From positions 455,667 to 519,666 of the forward strand of contig QPLR01000003.1 in assembly GCA_003665935.1 (NCBI GenBank): 64,000 bases of DNA, read 5' to 3'. Positions 23,364 to 31,260 of this stretch are shown here, piece by piece (within the stretch, counting starts at the first letter, position 1; every line of letters starts with the position of its first letter). Position numbers and translations under genes: made by a program. Origin of the DNA: Halobellus sp. Atlit-31R (GTDB lineage: Archaea > Halobacteriota > Halobacteria > Halobacteriales > Haloferacaceae). The notes beneath the pieces are model-generated. The model did no database searches. It saw only the letters and a list, made by a program, of their open reading frames with translations, and was not told the DNA's origin.

Positions 23364-23753
23364 TCACTTCCGGGAGACGAGCGCGCTGATGAGGTTCTCG
23401 TCTTTGTGGAGCGTCTCGATCTGGTTCGCGGGGCCGATGACCGTGAGTTTCTTCGTCGACTCCTTGCCCATCAGGCGGTCCAGCAGCCCCTGACTGCTAC
23501 TGCCCGAGTGCGGGTACGTCTCGATCTCGATTCCGTTGAACTCGTCAGGGCTGATTTCGGTCATCGTAACCTCGATGAGCTTCGACTCCTCGTCCGGAGA
23601 GAGTCCCTCTTCGAGGACGACGATGTTGCCGTCGCGGACGCCGTCGAGGATGAGTCTGATCTTCTCCATACTCGTGAGACCCTCCATACGGGCACCGCTG
23701 ATGAGGTCGATCTGAACGCCGTCCGTGGACTCGCCTGGTGTGACTTCTGGCAT
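23364..23753 (-). CDS. oapB: Origin-associated DUF2073 protein OapB
   Basis: A 129-residue DUF2073 protein: VQIDLISGARMEGLTSMEKIRLILDGVRDGNIVVLEEGLSPDEESKLIE and a C-terminal KLTVIGPANQIETLHKDENLISALV. It lies directly after oapA. A GTG at 23762 overlaps the oapA stop (GTGA) and may be the true start, adding three residues. The ATG at 23753 is used because MPEVTPG fits the family start. The partnership with OapA is inferred from conserved adjacency in haloarchaea. Confidence 0.85.
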   Translation of the reverse strand: MPEVTPGESTDGVQIDLISGARMEGLTSMEKIRLILDGVRDGNIVVLEEGLSPDEESKLIEVTMTEISPDEFNGIEIETYPHSGSSSQGLLDRLMGKESTKKLTVIGPANQIETLHKDENLISALVSRK

Positions 23754-23758
23754 CGTGG

Positions 23759-24400
23759 TCACCCGAAGTATTCCGCGATCTTCCCGTAGACTTCGTCCAT
23801 ATTGTTACCTTCGAGCGCCGAGAGCGGCACCGTCTCGTGCTGGGGGAACGCATTCGAGATGCGCTGGACGTTCGAGTCGTCGAGGTCGGTCTTGTTCGCG
23901 AAGATGAGGACGGGGAGATCCTGACTTTCGATGATCCCGATGAGCATCGTGTTGACCTGCGTGAACGGGTCCTCGGTGCTGTCGAGCACGTAGATGACGC
24001 CGTCGACATCCTCGCGGAGCCAGTGCATCGCCTCGGCGACGCCCTCGGTCGCCTCGCGCGACCGCCGGACGGCGTCGTCTTTCTCCATATCGTGTTCGAG
24101 GAACTCCTTGTAGTCGACCTTCGTCGTGACGCCCGGCGTGTCGACGATGTCGATGCTGACGGTCTTGCCGTCGCGTTCGATCTCGACGTTTTCCTTTCTC
24201 CGTGCGCGTCGCGTCTCGTGCGGGATATGACTCTCGGGGCCGACGGCGTCACCGGTCCAATCACGTGCGATGCGGTTTGCGAGGGTCGTTTTTCCGGCGT
24301 TCGGCGGTCCGTAGATACCGATCCGTTTCGGCTCGGCGTCCGAGAACATCCGGTCGACGACCCGTGAGATGCTGTCTCTGAGGTCTGTGAACAGTCCCAT
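23759..24400 (-). CDS. oapA: Origin-associated Era-like GTPase OapA
   Basis: A 213-residue Era/Obg-like GTPase. G1 GPPNAGKTT (about 33-41), G3 DTPGV, G4 ANKTD and the G5 region SALEGNN are intact, so GTP binding is expected. MGLFTDLRDSISRVVDRMF is the usual N-terminus and fixes the start at 24400. In-frame GTG/ATG codons up to 24469 give an unlikely extension. It heads the oapA-oapB unit reading away from the origin, with a TATA-like box at 24468-24475. Confidence 0.88.
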   Translation of the reverse strand: MGLFTDLRDSISRVVDRMFSDAEPKRIGIYGPPNAGKTTLANRIARDWTGDAVGPESHIPHETRRARRKENVEIERDGKTVSIDIVDTPGVTTKVDYKEFLEHDMEKDDAVRRSREATEGVAEAMHWLREDVDGVIYVLDSTEDPFTQVNTMLIGIIESQDLPVLIFANKTDLDDSNVQRISNAFPQHETVPLSALEGNNMDEVYGKIAEYFG

Positions 24401-24467
24401 CCTGGCCTCCCGCGCCTCCCGATCGGTTTCGTGGAGGGGCGTATGCAGGTACCACATTCGCGGGCTC

Positions 24468-24475
24468 ACTTAAAC
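24468..24475 (-). promoter_or_regulatory. TATA-like box of oapA
   Basis: GTTTAAGT on the minus strand. It predicts a transcript start near 24445 and a leader of about 45 nt. Confidence 0.4.
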
Positions 24476-24536
24476 ACTGCGTCAGACGCATCGTTCGACT
24501 GGGATGAGAACGGGTTCTAGCGGTCTGACACACCAC

Positions 24537-24562
24537 TTTACAGGTGGTCGAGGCGAACGGCC
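24537..24562 (+). mobile_element. Truncated palindromic repeat, IS605-type end-like
   Basis: ACAGGTGGTCGAGGCGAACG aligns with the 5' half of the element at 31594-31646 (ACAGGTGACCGAGGCGAATG). The 3' hairpin half is missing. Confidence 0.35.
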
Positions 24563-24680
24563 GGGTCTTGATGCGCACGACGGTCCGAGCAGGACAGCAG
24601 TCTGCTTCTCCTCCGGCGGTGTCGATGATGGTGGGTCGGGGTGATCTGAAATTCGTAGGGGAGTCGAGACTGGGGTCGAA

Positions 24681-24713
24681 CCCCTCCCCCACCCCTTCGT
24701 TTCAACTGGAGAC
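24681..24713 (-). other. Origin recognition box 1 (ORB, minus orientation)
   Basis: Read on the minus strand: CTCCAGTTGAAACGAAGG followed by a G-rich tail (GGTGGGGGAGGGG). Dyad core plus G-string is the archaeal ORB design. It lies on the left flank of the AT-rich core. Confidence 0.8.
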
Positions 24714-24760
24714 GGTCGCAGGAGGATCCGGTGGAACGCGTGCTACAGTTAGAACGCACA

Positions 24761-24807
24761 ACAAGTAATAAAATTAAGTATAAATTTACTCTAAATTAAT
24801 TACTTGT
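24761..24807. other. DNA unwinding element of the origin
   Basis: 47 bp with only 7 G or C, bounded by a 9-bp inverted repeat (ACAAGTAAT at 24761 and ATTACTTGT at 24799). It lies between oppositely oriented ORBs, where melting is expected. Confidence 0.75.
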
Positions 24808-24874
24808 CTGCAGTACGGGTGTGGTTGAAGAACTGGTTACTAAAAACTACCGCTTATCTAGAGCCCCCTCTGAT

Positions 24875-24901
24875 ACCCACCCCCACCGTTTCACGGGTTC
24901 C
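24875..24901 (-). other. Origin recognition box 2 (ORB, minus orientation)
   Basis: On the minus strand: AACCCGTGAAACGG then TGGGGGTGGG. It abuts and slightly overlaps ORB 3 in inverted orientation, making a large imperfect palindrome. Confidence 0.7.
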
Positions 24902-24924
24902 ACCTGAAACGAAGGGGTGGGGGG
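24896..24924 (+). other. Origin recognition box 3 (ORB, plus orientation)
   Basis: GGTTCCACCTGAAACGAAGG followed by GGTGGGGGG. It shares the GAAACGAAGGGGTGGGGG core with ORB 1 in opposite orientation across the AT-rich core. Confidence 0.8.
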
Positions 24925-25011
24925 CATACGAGAGGTCGAGCACGATAGAGGACGGGCGTCATCGAGAGCTGACGGGACTGCCGACCGTCCGGTCGGCTTA
25001 CTTGATGCGGA

Positions 25012-25047
25012 GGATCTCTGTCGGCACAGGGGATCTCTGTCGGCACA
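25012..25047 (+). repeat. Two 17-bp direct repeats within the origin
   Basis: GGATCTCTGTCGGCACA occurs at 25012-25028 and 25031-25047, a 19-bp period. Close to two helical turns, so it could bind two protein units on one DNA face. Confidence 0.75.
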
Positions 25048-25068
25048 CAGTGTACCGCACACGCCCGT

Positions 25069-25076
25069 TATATCAT
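25069..25076 (+). promoter_or_regulatory. Orphan TATA-like box inside the origin
   Basis: TTATATCA predicts a start near 25096. No convincing gene follows before orc1 at 25425, so it would give either a long orc1 leader or a short origin transcript. Confidence 0.35.
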
Positions 25077-25395
25077 TTCTAGCACATTTCATACCTACCC
25101 ACGAGTAACGCTAGGGCGGACAGCCATCACCGAAGACAGTGATCCAACGATGGGTCGAAGTAAGAAACAAAAAGGCGAAATCCCGGCTTTCGAGGCATCG
25201 ACAACTGGAATACGCGTATCTCACTGCGACGCACCACGGCGTCACGAAGACTCAGGCGGGTCGAAAGAGGCAAGCTTTTTGTAGCACGTGTTCCTCTGGT
25301 TCGTCTGCATCAACTGGACACATCGCTGAGAGCGGATCTTCGTAATCCCGTTTACTCTCGGCGCAACCTCCGGTCTACCGACGGTGGGTGCGTTG

Positions 25396-25418
25396 TTTCC
25401 AGTCGAAATAGGGGGGTT
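25396..25418 (+). promoter_or_regulatory. Mini-ORB at the orc1 start
   Basis: TTTCCAGTCGAAA, then TAGGGGGG and TT, ends 6 bp before the orc1 ATG. Its position over the promoter suggests autoregulation by Orc1. Confidence 0.65.
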
Positions 25419-25424
25419 TCAACG

Positions 25425-27188
25425 ATGGACGAGGACACGCAATCCGGCGACGAGGACGACTCGGAAGACCGTACCGATAGCACAGGGAGTCGCACGACTA
25501 CCGAGGACTCCCGTCCAGACGGGGCGGAATCGAACCCCTCAGAGCGGGGTCACACCGATGCTTCCAGTGCGGAGACCGACGCGGCCGACAGCACCGGCTG
25601 GTCTCAGCGAGAATCGTCCGCGGCCTCCGACACGGGACAGGACGACGACACCAGCTCTGAGCCCCGCGAGCCAGTCACCGCAGACGACATCGACATCGAA
25701 GAGAGCATCGGGCCGAGCGACGGGAGCTCTATCGGCACCGGCGATTCCTCGGGTAGCTCGACTGACGTGAGCCTCGACGAGGTCGTTCTCGACGACGACG
25801 GCGACAGTCAGGGACTCTTCGACGACCTGCTCTCGGGAGAGCCGATCTTCGAGAACAAGGAAGTCCTCCGCCCGTCCTACACGCCTCACGAACTCCCCCA
25901 CCGGACCGAGCAGATCAACCAGATGGCGACCATCCTCGTGTCGGCGCTCCGGGGCGAGACGCCGTCGAACATCCTCATCTACGGGAAGACCGGCACCGGC
26001 AAGACCGCCAGCGCGAAGTTCGTCAGCCAGGAACTCGAGTCGACGTCGAAGAAGTACGACGTGCCCTGTGAGGTCGAGTACATCAACTGCGAGGTGACCG
26101 ACACGCAGTATCGCGTCCTCGCCCAGCTCGCCAACAAGTTCATCGAGAAGAACCGGGAGATCATCGAAACGGAGCTCGAGGACCTAAAGCAACTGCGCTC
26201 GCGTGCGATCGACGACACGATCGCGCTTGCGGACACGCGGTTCGACACCGTCGAGGCGGTCACAGAACGCATCGACCGGCTCGAATCCGATCACGACGAG
26301 ATGGAGCCCGTTCCGATGACCGGCTGGCCAACCGACCGCGTGTACTCGACGTTCTTCGACGCCGTCGACTACGAGGAGCGCGTCGTCGTGATAATGCTCG
26401 ACGAGATCGACAAGCTCGTCGAGAAGTCCGGCGACGACACGCTCTACAATCTCTCCCGGATGAACTCCGAACTCGACAACTCCCGGATCTCCATTATGGG
26501 GATCTCGAACGACCTGAAGTTCACCGACTTCCTCGATCCGCGCGTCAAATCCAGCCTCGGCGAGGAGGAGATCGTCTTCCCGCCGTACGACGCGAATCAG
26601 CTCCGCGACATCCTCCAGCACCGCGCGAACGTCGCGTTCAAAGACGACGCGCTCACCGACGACGTCATTCCGCTGTGTGCCGCGTTCGCCGCGCAAGAGC
26701 ACGGTGACGCCCGGCGCGCGCTGGATCTGCTCCGGACGGCCGGCGAGCTCGCGGAACGTGGCCAAGCCGACACCGTCGAGGAGGCGCACGTCCGGCAGGC
26801 GCAGGACAAGATCGAACTGGACCGCGTCGTCGAGGTCGTCCGAACCCTCCCCACCCAGTCGAAGATCGTCCTCTTCGCGACGATCCTCCTGGAGAAGAAC
26901 GGCGTCCACAACGTCAACACGGGCGAGGTGTTCAACATCTACAAGCGCCTCTGTGAGGAGATCGACGCCGACGTCCTCACCCAGCGCCGCGTCACCGACC
27001 TCATCTCGGAGCTCGATATGCTCGGGATCGTCAACGCCGTCGTGGTCTCGAAGGGCCGCTACGGCCGCACAAAGGAGATCTCGCTGTCGGTGCCGATCGA
27101 CGAGACCGAAGCAGTTCTGCTGTCAGACTCCCGGCTCGGTGACATCGAGAACGCCCAGCCGTTCGTGCAGGCTCGCTTCGACAACTGA
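25425..27188 (+). CDS. orc1: Origin recognition protein Orc1/Cdc6
   Basis: Initiator AAA+ ATPase that binds ORBs and loads MCM, 587 residues. An unusually long acidic Ser/Thr/Asp-rich N-terminus (about 1-140) precedes the AAA+ domain with Walker A GKTGTGKT (about 187-194), Walker B IMLDEIDKL (about 323-331) and sensor 1 GISND. The SSLGEEEIVFPPYDANQLRDIL stretch matches the Orc1 initiator-specific helix region. A C-terminal winged helix ends at about 587 (TQRRVTDLISELDMLGIV). It lies next to the origin and oapABC, as for the oriC1-linked paralogue. Confidence 0.95.
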   Translation: MDEDTQSGDEDDSEDRTDSTGSRTTTEDSRPDGAESNPSERGHTDASSAETDAADSTGWSQRESSAASDTGQDDDTSSEPREPVTADDIDIEESIGPSDGSSIGTGDSSGSSTDVSLDEVVLDDDGDSQGLFDDLLSGEPIFENKEVLRPSYTPHELPHRTEQINQMATILVSALRGETPSNILIYGKTGTGKTASAKFVSQELESTSKKYDVPCEVEYINCEVTDTQYRVLAQLANKFIEKNREIIETELEDLKQLRSRAIDDTIALADTRFDTVEAVTERIDRLESDHDEMEPVPMTGWPTDRVYSTFFDAVDYEERVVVIMLDEIDKLVEKSGDDTLYNLSRMNSELDNSRISIMGISNDLKFTDFLDPRVKSSLGEEEIVFPPYDANQLRDILQHRANVAFKDDALTDDVIPLCAAFAAQEHGDARRALDLLRTAGELAERGQADTVEEAHVRQAQDKIELDRVVEVVRTLPTQSKIVLFATILLEKNGVHNVNTGEVFNIYKRLCEEIDADVLTQRRVTDLISELDMLGIVNAVVVSKGRYGRTKEISLSVPIDETEAVLLSDSRLGDIENAQPFVQARFDN

Positions 27189-27213
27189 GGCGCTCGACGG
27201 TCGGTGGCTGAGG

Positions 27214-27265
27214 CGCTCGTCGCTCGACCGAACCACCATCCACCACGCTCGTCGCTCGACCGAAC
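27214..27265 (+). repeat. 20-bp direct repeat downstream of orc1
   Basis: CGCTCGTCGCTCGACCGAAC occurs at 27214-27233 and 27246-27265 in the gap before the ACT-domain gene. Confidence 0.7.
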
Positions 27266-27338
27266 TCGCCACACGCCGCACTCGATTCCGTCCGTCGAAC
27301 GCTACAGTAATACCGCTGGCGACGCATCTTTGGGACGG

Positions 27339-27842
27339 ATGTTCGACGAGATTATGGAGAAGTTCGAGGGGAGCCCGAGCCAGCAGGCGGTCATCCGCCT
27401 CCTCCTCGAACGGGGCTTCTCGGTCAACGACGACGGGCGCGTCGTCTCCGGCGGCATCGAGATCCCGAACACGGGGATCGCACGCGAGATCGACGTCGAC
27501 CGCCGGGTCGTCGACTCCACGACGACGGCGATCCTCGACGACGAAGAGCTCAGGCGGATCTTCCAGAACATCTCGTCGATCCCGAGCCTGATGGATCTCG
27601 CCCCCGTCCTCGACCTCTCGGTGCTGACGATCGAGCCCAACGACGCCGAGCAGTCCGGGATCGTCGCGGAGGTCACGTCTCGGCTCGCGGCCTGCGACAT
27701 CTCGATCCGACAGACGATCAGCGAAGACCCCGAGTTCACCGACGAACCGAAACTCTACATCGTCACCGACGAACCGATCCCCGGCGACCTGCTGAACGAA
27801 CTCTCTGGTCTCGAATTCGTCCGCCGCATCAGCATCGCTTGA
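27339..27842 (+). CDS. ACT-domain amino-acid regulator (COG2061 type)
   Basis: A 167-residue protein. An N-terminal helix-turn-helix-like part (SPSQQAVIRLLLERGFSVNDDGRVVSGGIEIPNTGIAREIDVDRRVV) is followed by an ACT domain (about 85-167, VLTIEPNDAEQSGIVAEVTSRLAACDISIRQTISED). The combination matches COG2061, predicted amino-acid-responsive regulators. The ligand is unknown. The ATG at 27339 is chosen; the upstream in-frame extension runs through the direct repeats. Confidence 0.8.
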   Translation: MFDEIMEKFEGSPSQQAVIRLLLERGFSVNDDGRVVSGGIEIPNTGIAREIDVDRRVVDSTTTAILDDEELRRIFQNISSIPSLMDLAPVLDLSVLTIEPNDAEQSGIVAEVTSRLAACDISIRQTISEDPEFTDEPKLYIVTDEPIPGDLLNELSGLEFVRRISIA

Positions 27843-27937
27843 TTTCGGCCGGCGGTTCGTCTCGTTCTCCCGTCTCCCTCGGCCGACACCGCCACCGACG
27901 CGAATTCTTTTGAACGCTGCCGACCCTAGCCGGTGCT

Positions 27938-28621
27938 GTGACCGATGCTACCGGCGGCGACGCCGACGCCTCCGACTCCACCGACGCCTTCCGCACCGTC
28001 GCCGAACCAGGTGAGAGCCGGTTCGAGGTGAAGGGCTCCGAGTTCATCGGCTACGTCGCTCCCGCAAATACCGTCGCGGAAGCGGAGTCGTTCGTCGCGC
28101 AGATCCGCGAGCGACACCCGGACGCGACGCACAACGTCCCCGCGTACCGCGTCCCGGCGGCCGGCGAGAGAGGAGGCGGAAGCGACGATCCCCCGCGCGG
28201 CACTGCGACGATGCTCCGCGAGTACCAGTCCGACGACGGTGAGCCCAGCGGCTCCTCCGGCAAGCCCGCGCTCAACGTCTTGATCCAGCGCGAGATCCGG
28301 AACGTCGCCGCGGTCGTCACCCGCTACTACGGCGGGACGAACCTCGGCGTCGGCGGACTCGCACGCGCGTACTCGCGGGCGGTGAAAGACGCGGTCGACG
28401 ACGCAGGCGTCGTCGAGACGGTGCCGCACGAGCGCTTCGCCGTCACCGTCGCGTACGACGACTCGGGGACAGTCCGTGGTCTTCTCGAAAGTGCGGGCGC
28501 GGAGTTCGACGCAGCCTACGACGCCGACGTGTCGTTCGAGGTTCGGGCGTCCATCGACGAGGCCGCGGACATTCGGGATCGTATCCGCAGCGCGACCAGC
28601 GGTCGGGCCGAGATCGAGTAG
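27938..28621 (+). CDS. IMPACT/YigZ-family protein
   Basis: A 227-residue UPF0029/YigZ protein. The conserved core is HPDATHNVPAYRV, SDDGEPSGSSGKPALNVLIQREIRNVAAVVTRYYGGTNLGVGGLARAYSRAVKDA, followed by a ferredoxin-like C-terminal domain. In eukaryotes IMPACT modulates translation control through GCN1; the prokaryotic role is unclear. It starts at a GTG with an acidic low-complexity lead-in of about 25 residues. Confidence 0.88.
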   Translation: MTDATGGDADASDSTDAFRTVAEPGESRFEVKGSEFIGYVAPANTVAEAESFVAQIRERHPDATHNVPAYRVPAAGERGGGSDDPPRGTATMLREYQSDDGEPSGSSGKPALNVLIQREIRNVAAVVTRYYGGTNLGVGGLARAYSRAVKDAVDDAGVVETVPHERFAVTVAYDDSGTVRGLLESAGAEFDAAYDADVSFEVRASIDEAADIRDRIRSATSGRAEIE

Positions 28622-28814
28622 GCGCTCGCGTCGCACACCGTCGCATCCGGGTTGCGGCCGGAGCCTCGCGGTCGTTCGGTCCCGGCCACCGCCGTACACG
28701 GCACGTAACCGCTCGTCGTGGGTATTTGTCTCATATGTGCGCTCCGGAGCAGTTCGGGGGCCGGTTTCACGACGGTCGAGTTGGGCCACAAACCGACAGA
28801 CAGCGCCGACACTC

Positions 28815-28833
28815 GAGACGAAATAGGGGGGTT
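28815..28833 (+). other. Mini-ORB downstream of orc1
   Basis: Contains CGAAATAGGGGGGTT (28819-28833), identical over 15 bp to the mini-ORB in front of orc1 (25404-25418). Confidence 0.6.
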
Positions 28834-28939
28834 CGACCGACGGCAGTAGACCGACGACTTCGCTTGCCCAACGTCGCCCACGTCGATGCAGCAACCGTCC
28901 CCGGTCGCGTCACTCAAATGTTGCTTTGTGTTTCCCCTT

Positions 28940-28948
28940 GAATATTTG
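28940..28948 (+). promoter_or_regulatory. TATA-like box of membrane protein gene
   Basis: GAATATTTG, about 28 nt before the ATG at 28972; leaderless spacing. Confidence 0.5.
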
Positions 28949-28971
28949 TCATTGGCTCCTGAAGCCGCGGT

Positions 28972-29823
28972 ATGGTCGACGTCGACTCCGAAACGCTGTT
29001 CAACGGCGCAGCGGCCGCACTCACGACGCTCGCGGTACTGTTTTTCCTCTTCAACGTCGAGTTCGGCTACTCGCCGGCCTCGAAAGTCGCCATCGTGCTG
29101 TCGTTTCTCGCTCTCGTCGTCGCCGTCTCCCAGCGGACCGACGACGCCCAGTTGACGCTGTTCGGATACGGCGTCGTCGTCGTCTCCGTCGTCGGACTCT
29201 TCTTCGAGGTCGTGAACACGTTCGAGATCGGGGACGAACTCACGGTCTTCGGACTGCTAGCCTTCGCCGGCGTCCTGTTCGCCCTCCGTACGCGTTTCGA
29301 CGAGCGGAACCACCTGCTGACCGGTTCGCAAGCGACGCGGCTCCTCGGCATCGTCACGGTCCTGACCGTCGTCGTCCTCGGCGTCGACGTCGCGACCGGC
29401 GGACTCGCCTACGAACTCCGAGTCGAACCCCAGATCGAGGTCGCCGAGTCGACTCACGGGGAACTCCGTGTCGGCTCGCTCGCCGTCACGAACCCGACAC
29501 CGCTTCCCGAACGCGTCGAGACGCCGGCCTACGCGGCCTGTGCGGCGGGCGACTGGAGCGACTATCGACTCCCGTCCGACCCGGGTCGCGAACGGCAGCG
29601 CTCACCGCGCGTGGACCTGCACGTCGAGCACGGCTACAACGACCACGTGGCGAGTTTCGGCTCGCGGACGTATCCGGTGCGGCTGTACCTCGATGCGGCG
29701 AACGCGACGGGGGAGACGTTCCGGATCGAACGGACGTCGTCGTGTCCGGACGACGAGTCGGGGACGCCCTTCGTCGCGATCTACGAGCGCGCGAGCGACG
29801 AGCGACGTGCGTATCCTGCTTAA
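28972..29823 (+). CDS. Four-helix membrane protein with extracytoplasmic domain
   Basis: A 283-residue protein. Four or five hydrophobic helices fill the N-terminal half (AAALTTLAVLFFLFNVEFGY, AIVLSFLALVVAV, LFGYGVVVVSVVGLFFEVV, VFGLLAFAGVLFAL, LLGIVTVLTVVVLGVDV). A soluble beta-rich C-terminal part (about 145-283) with paired cysteines (CAAGDW and SSCPDDE) would lie outside the cell. No family was recognised. Its last codons are partly repeated just downstream (GCGAGCGACGAGCG). Confidence 0.6.
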   Translation: MVDVDSETLFNGAAAALTTLAVLFFLFNVEFGYSPASKVAIVLSFLALVVAVSQRTDDAQLTLFGYGVVVVSVVGLFFEVVNTFEIGDELTVFGLLAFAGVLFALRTRFDERNHLLTGSQATRLLGIVTVLTVVVLGVDVATGGLAYELRVEPQIEVAESTHGELRVGSLAVTNPTPLPERVETPAYAACAAGDWSDYRLPSDPGRERQRSPRVDLHVEHGYNDHVASFGSRTYPVRLYLDAANATGETFRIERTSSCPDDESGTPFVAIYERASDERRAYPA

Positions 29824-29865
29824 CCGACCGGAATACGCGAGCGACGAGCGGCGTCTGTCTCCGGT

Positions 29866-29915
29866 CTACAGATAAGCAAGGCGAGTGCCTCGGGGCTTGA
29901 CCCCGAGGCAGTTCA
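29866..29915 (+). mobile_element. Palindromic repeat, IS605-type right-end-like remnant
   Basis: Contains a perfect 9-bp-stem hairpin, GCCTCGGGG-CTTGA-CCCCGAGGC (29887-29909), flanked by ACAG...AAGGCGAGT and AGTTCAC. It resembles the hairpin ends of haloarchaeal IS200/IS605-type elements and their small palindromic derivatives. There is no transposase nearby. Confidence 0.5.
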
Positions 29916-29942
29916 CGCGACCGATTGCTCGCCCCGTTCTGC

Positions 29943-30155
29943 TCAATCGACGATGATGTCCGCGTCGGTGTCGTGCGTCGACTCCCGCGACTGCGGCTGC
30001 ATCTGAGTTCGGTAGCGCTCGATCCAGTCGGCGAAACAACCGGGACAGAGGCGTTGGCTGTCGACTTCCGAGCGGTCGACGTTCAGTTGAACCGTCCGCG
30101 CGAGCGGTTCTTCGATCGGATCGCCGCAGGCGTCACAGGGCTCGCTTCCGGTCAT
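29943..30155 (-). CDS. Small zinc-binding protein
   Basis: A 70-residue protein with two CxxC pairs (EPCDACGD near residue 7 and RLCPGCFADW near 37), enough for one treble-clef or zinc-ribbon-like site. Haloarchaea carry many such small zinc proteins, several of which affect motility or biofilm; no function is assignable here. It reads toward the palindromic remnant and follows upp on the same strand. Confidence 0.65.
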   Translation of the reverse strand: MTGSEPCDACGDPIEEPLARTVQLNVDRSEVDSQRLCPGCFADWIERYRTQMQPQSRESTHDTDADIIVD

Positions 30156-30266
30156 ACGTGCCCCTGTGCAATCCGTGGGTAAAGATGTTGACCCCGCCGT
30201 CGACGCCGTTCTCCTCGGACCTCGCTCCGGCGCTCTCTTCTGATCTCGTTCTCACGCTGCGCCGTC

Positions 30267-30947
30267 CTACGTCGTCCGGAACGCCCGGTCCCCGGCGTCG
30301 CCCAGTCCGGGCACGATGTACCCGTCGTCGTCGAGGTGGTCGTCGATCGCGACGGTCAGGAGATCCGCTTCGGGGAACTCGCCGCCGACGCGGAGCAGGC
30401 CGTCCGGCGCGGAGACGGCTGCGAGCACGAACAGATCGGCGGGATCGGCTCCGGCGGCGTCGAGCACGTGATCGAGCACGGCGCACATCGTCGATCCGGT
30501 CGCCAGCATCGGATCGGCGACGATGACGGTGTCCGCCTCGGTGATCTCCGGAAGCTTCACGTAGTCGATGCTGATCGGGAACTCGCCGTCGTCGCTCATT
30601 CCCGCGGTCTCGTCGCGGCCGGCGCTGATGACGCCTTGCTTCGCGCGGGGGAACGCCTTCAGGAGGCCCTCGACGAACGGCGTCGCGGCCCGCAGGACGT
30701 TCACGATGACGACGTCGTCGAGGCCGCGGACGCGCTCGCCGGTCGTCTCCGTCAGCGGCGTCTGGACGGTGACGTACTCGGTCTCCATCGCGCCGTCGAT
30801 GATCTCGTAGCCGCAGATCCGACCGAGCTTGACGAGTCCCTTGCGGAACGCGACCTGCTCGGTCCCGACGTCGCGGAGGCGCGAGAGCGTGTCTCTCGCG
30901 AGTGCGTGCGTGATCAGATACGCGTCGTCGCGGTCTTCGATGGCCAT
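30267..30947 (-). CDS. upp: Uracil phosphoribosyltransferase
   Basis: Salvages uracil to UMP with PRPP. The 226-residue length and motifs fit: the PRPP-binding loop [27 protein letters not shown] and the C-terminal uracil-binding [14 protein letters not shown]. It should act as an oligomeric cytosolic enzyme. It is monocistronic or weakly linked to the small zinc protein gene 111 nt downstream. Confidence 0.93.
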   Translation of the reverse strand: MAIEDRDDAYLITHALARDTLSRLRDVGTEQVAFRKGLVKLGRICGYEIIDGAMETEYVTVQTPLTETTGERVRGLDDVVIVNVLRAATPFVEGLLKAFPRAKQGVISAGRDETAGMSDDGEFPISIDYVKLPEITEADTVIVADPMLATGSTMCAVLDHVLDAAGADPADLFVLAAVSAPDGLLRVGGEFPEADLLTVAIDDHLDDDGYIVPGLGDAGDRAFRTT

Positions 30948-31021
30948 AGATACAGTCGGTGCTTCGAGACCACATAACTCCGGGGGTCTGCGACGCGCCC
31001 GAACGGCCTCCTGCGGCCGCC

Positions 31022-31204
31022 TCAGCGGGTGATAGCGTACGTCACCGCGATCAGGACGATCGCCAGCGACGCGACGTTGACCGGCGTGAACGCGGCGATC
31101 CCGACGAAGTCCAAGCCCCAGACGACGACGCTCGCAAAGAGCGACGACAGTACGAGATTCATCACGAACAGCACCCGCGGATCCCCTTGCGAATTCGTTT
31201 CCAT
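31022..31204 (-). CDS. Two-helix small membrane protein
   Basis: A 60-residue protein: a short polar N-terminus ([10 protein letters not shown]), then two hydrophobic helices ([21 protein letters not shown] and [18 protein letters not shown]). It is probably a leaderless message using the TATA-like box shared with the divergent gene at 31261. Unknown function. Confidence 0.6.
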   Translation of the reverse strand: METNSQGDPRVLFVMNLVLSSLFASVVVWGLDFVGIAAFTPVNVASLAIVLIAVTYAITR

Positions 31205-31230
31205 ACTCGGCTCTCAGTTCCGGCCTTCAC

Positions 31231-31239
31231 ATATTTTAT
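31231..31239. promoter_or_regulatory. Shared symmetric TATA element for divergent genes
   Basis: ATATTTTAT lies 26 nt before the GTG at 31261 and about 31 nt before the ATG at 31204 on the other strand. One AT element could therefore drive both genes. Confidence 0.5.
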
Positions 31240-31260
31240 GCTGGCGCTCCATACCCCTCC

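Larger units (their letters stand above)
24401..25424. other. oriC1: Chromosomal replication origin region (oriC1 type)
   Basis: A 1-kb intergenic region between oapA and orc1. It holds three strong ORBs (24681-24713, 24875-24901 and 24896-24924), a 47-bp core with 15% GC (24761-24807), a promoter-proximal mini-ORB (25396-25418), two 17-bp direct repeats (25012-25028 and 25031-25047), a 7-bp-arm inverted repeat (24980-24997) and a TATA-like box at 25069. Layout and gene context match the conserved haloarchaeal oriC1. Confidence 0.88.
28622..28971. other. Gene-free interval with one mini-ORB
   Basis: 350 bp with no supportable ORF. It holds the mini-ORB at 28815-28833 and the TATA-like box of the next gene at 28940-28948; nothing else was identified. 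Confidence 0.6.

Noticed and set aside
25139..25345. 68-codon frame inside the origin
   Set aside because: Basic Ser/Lys/Arg-rich composition unlike the proteome, and it overlaps other weak frames; likely non-coding origin DNA.
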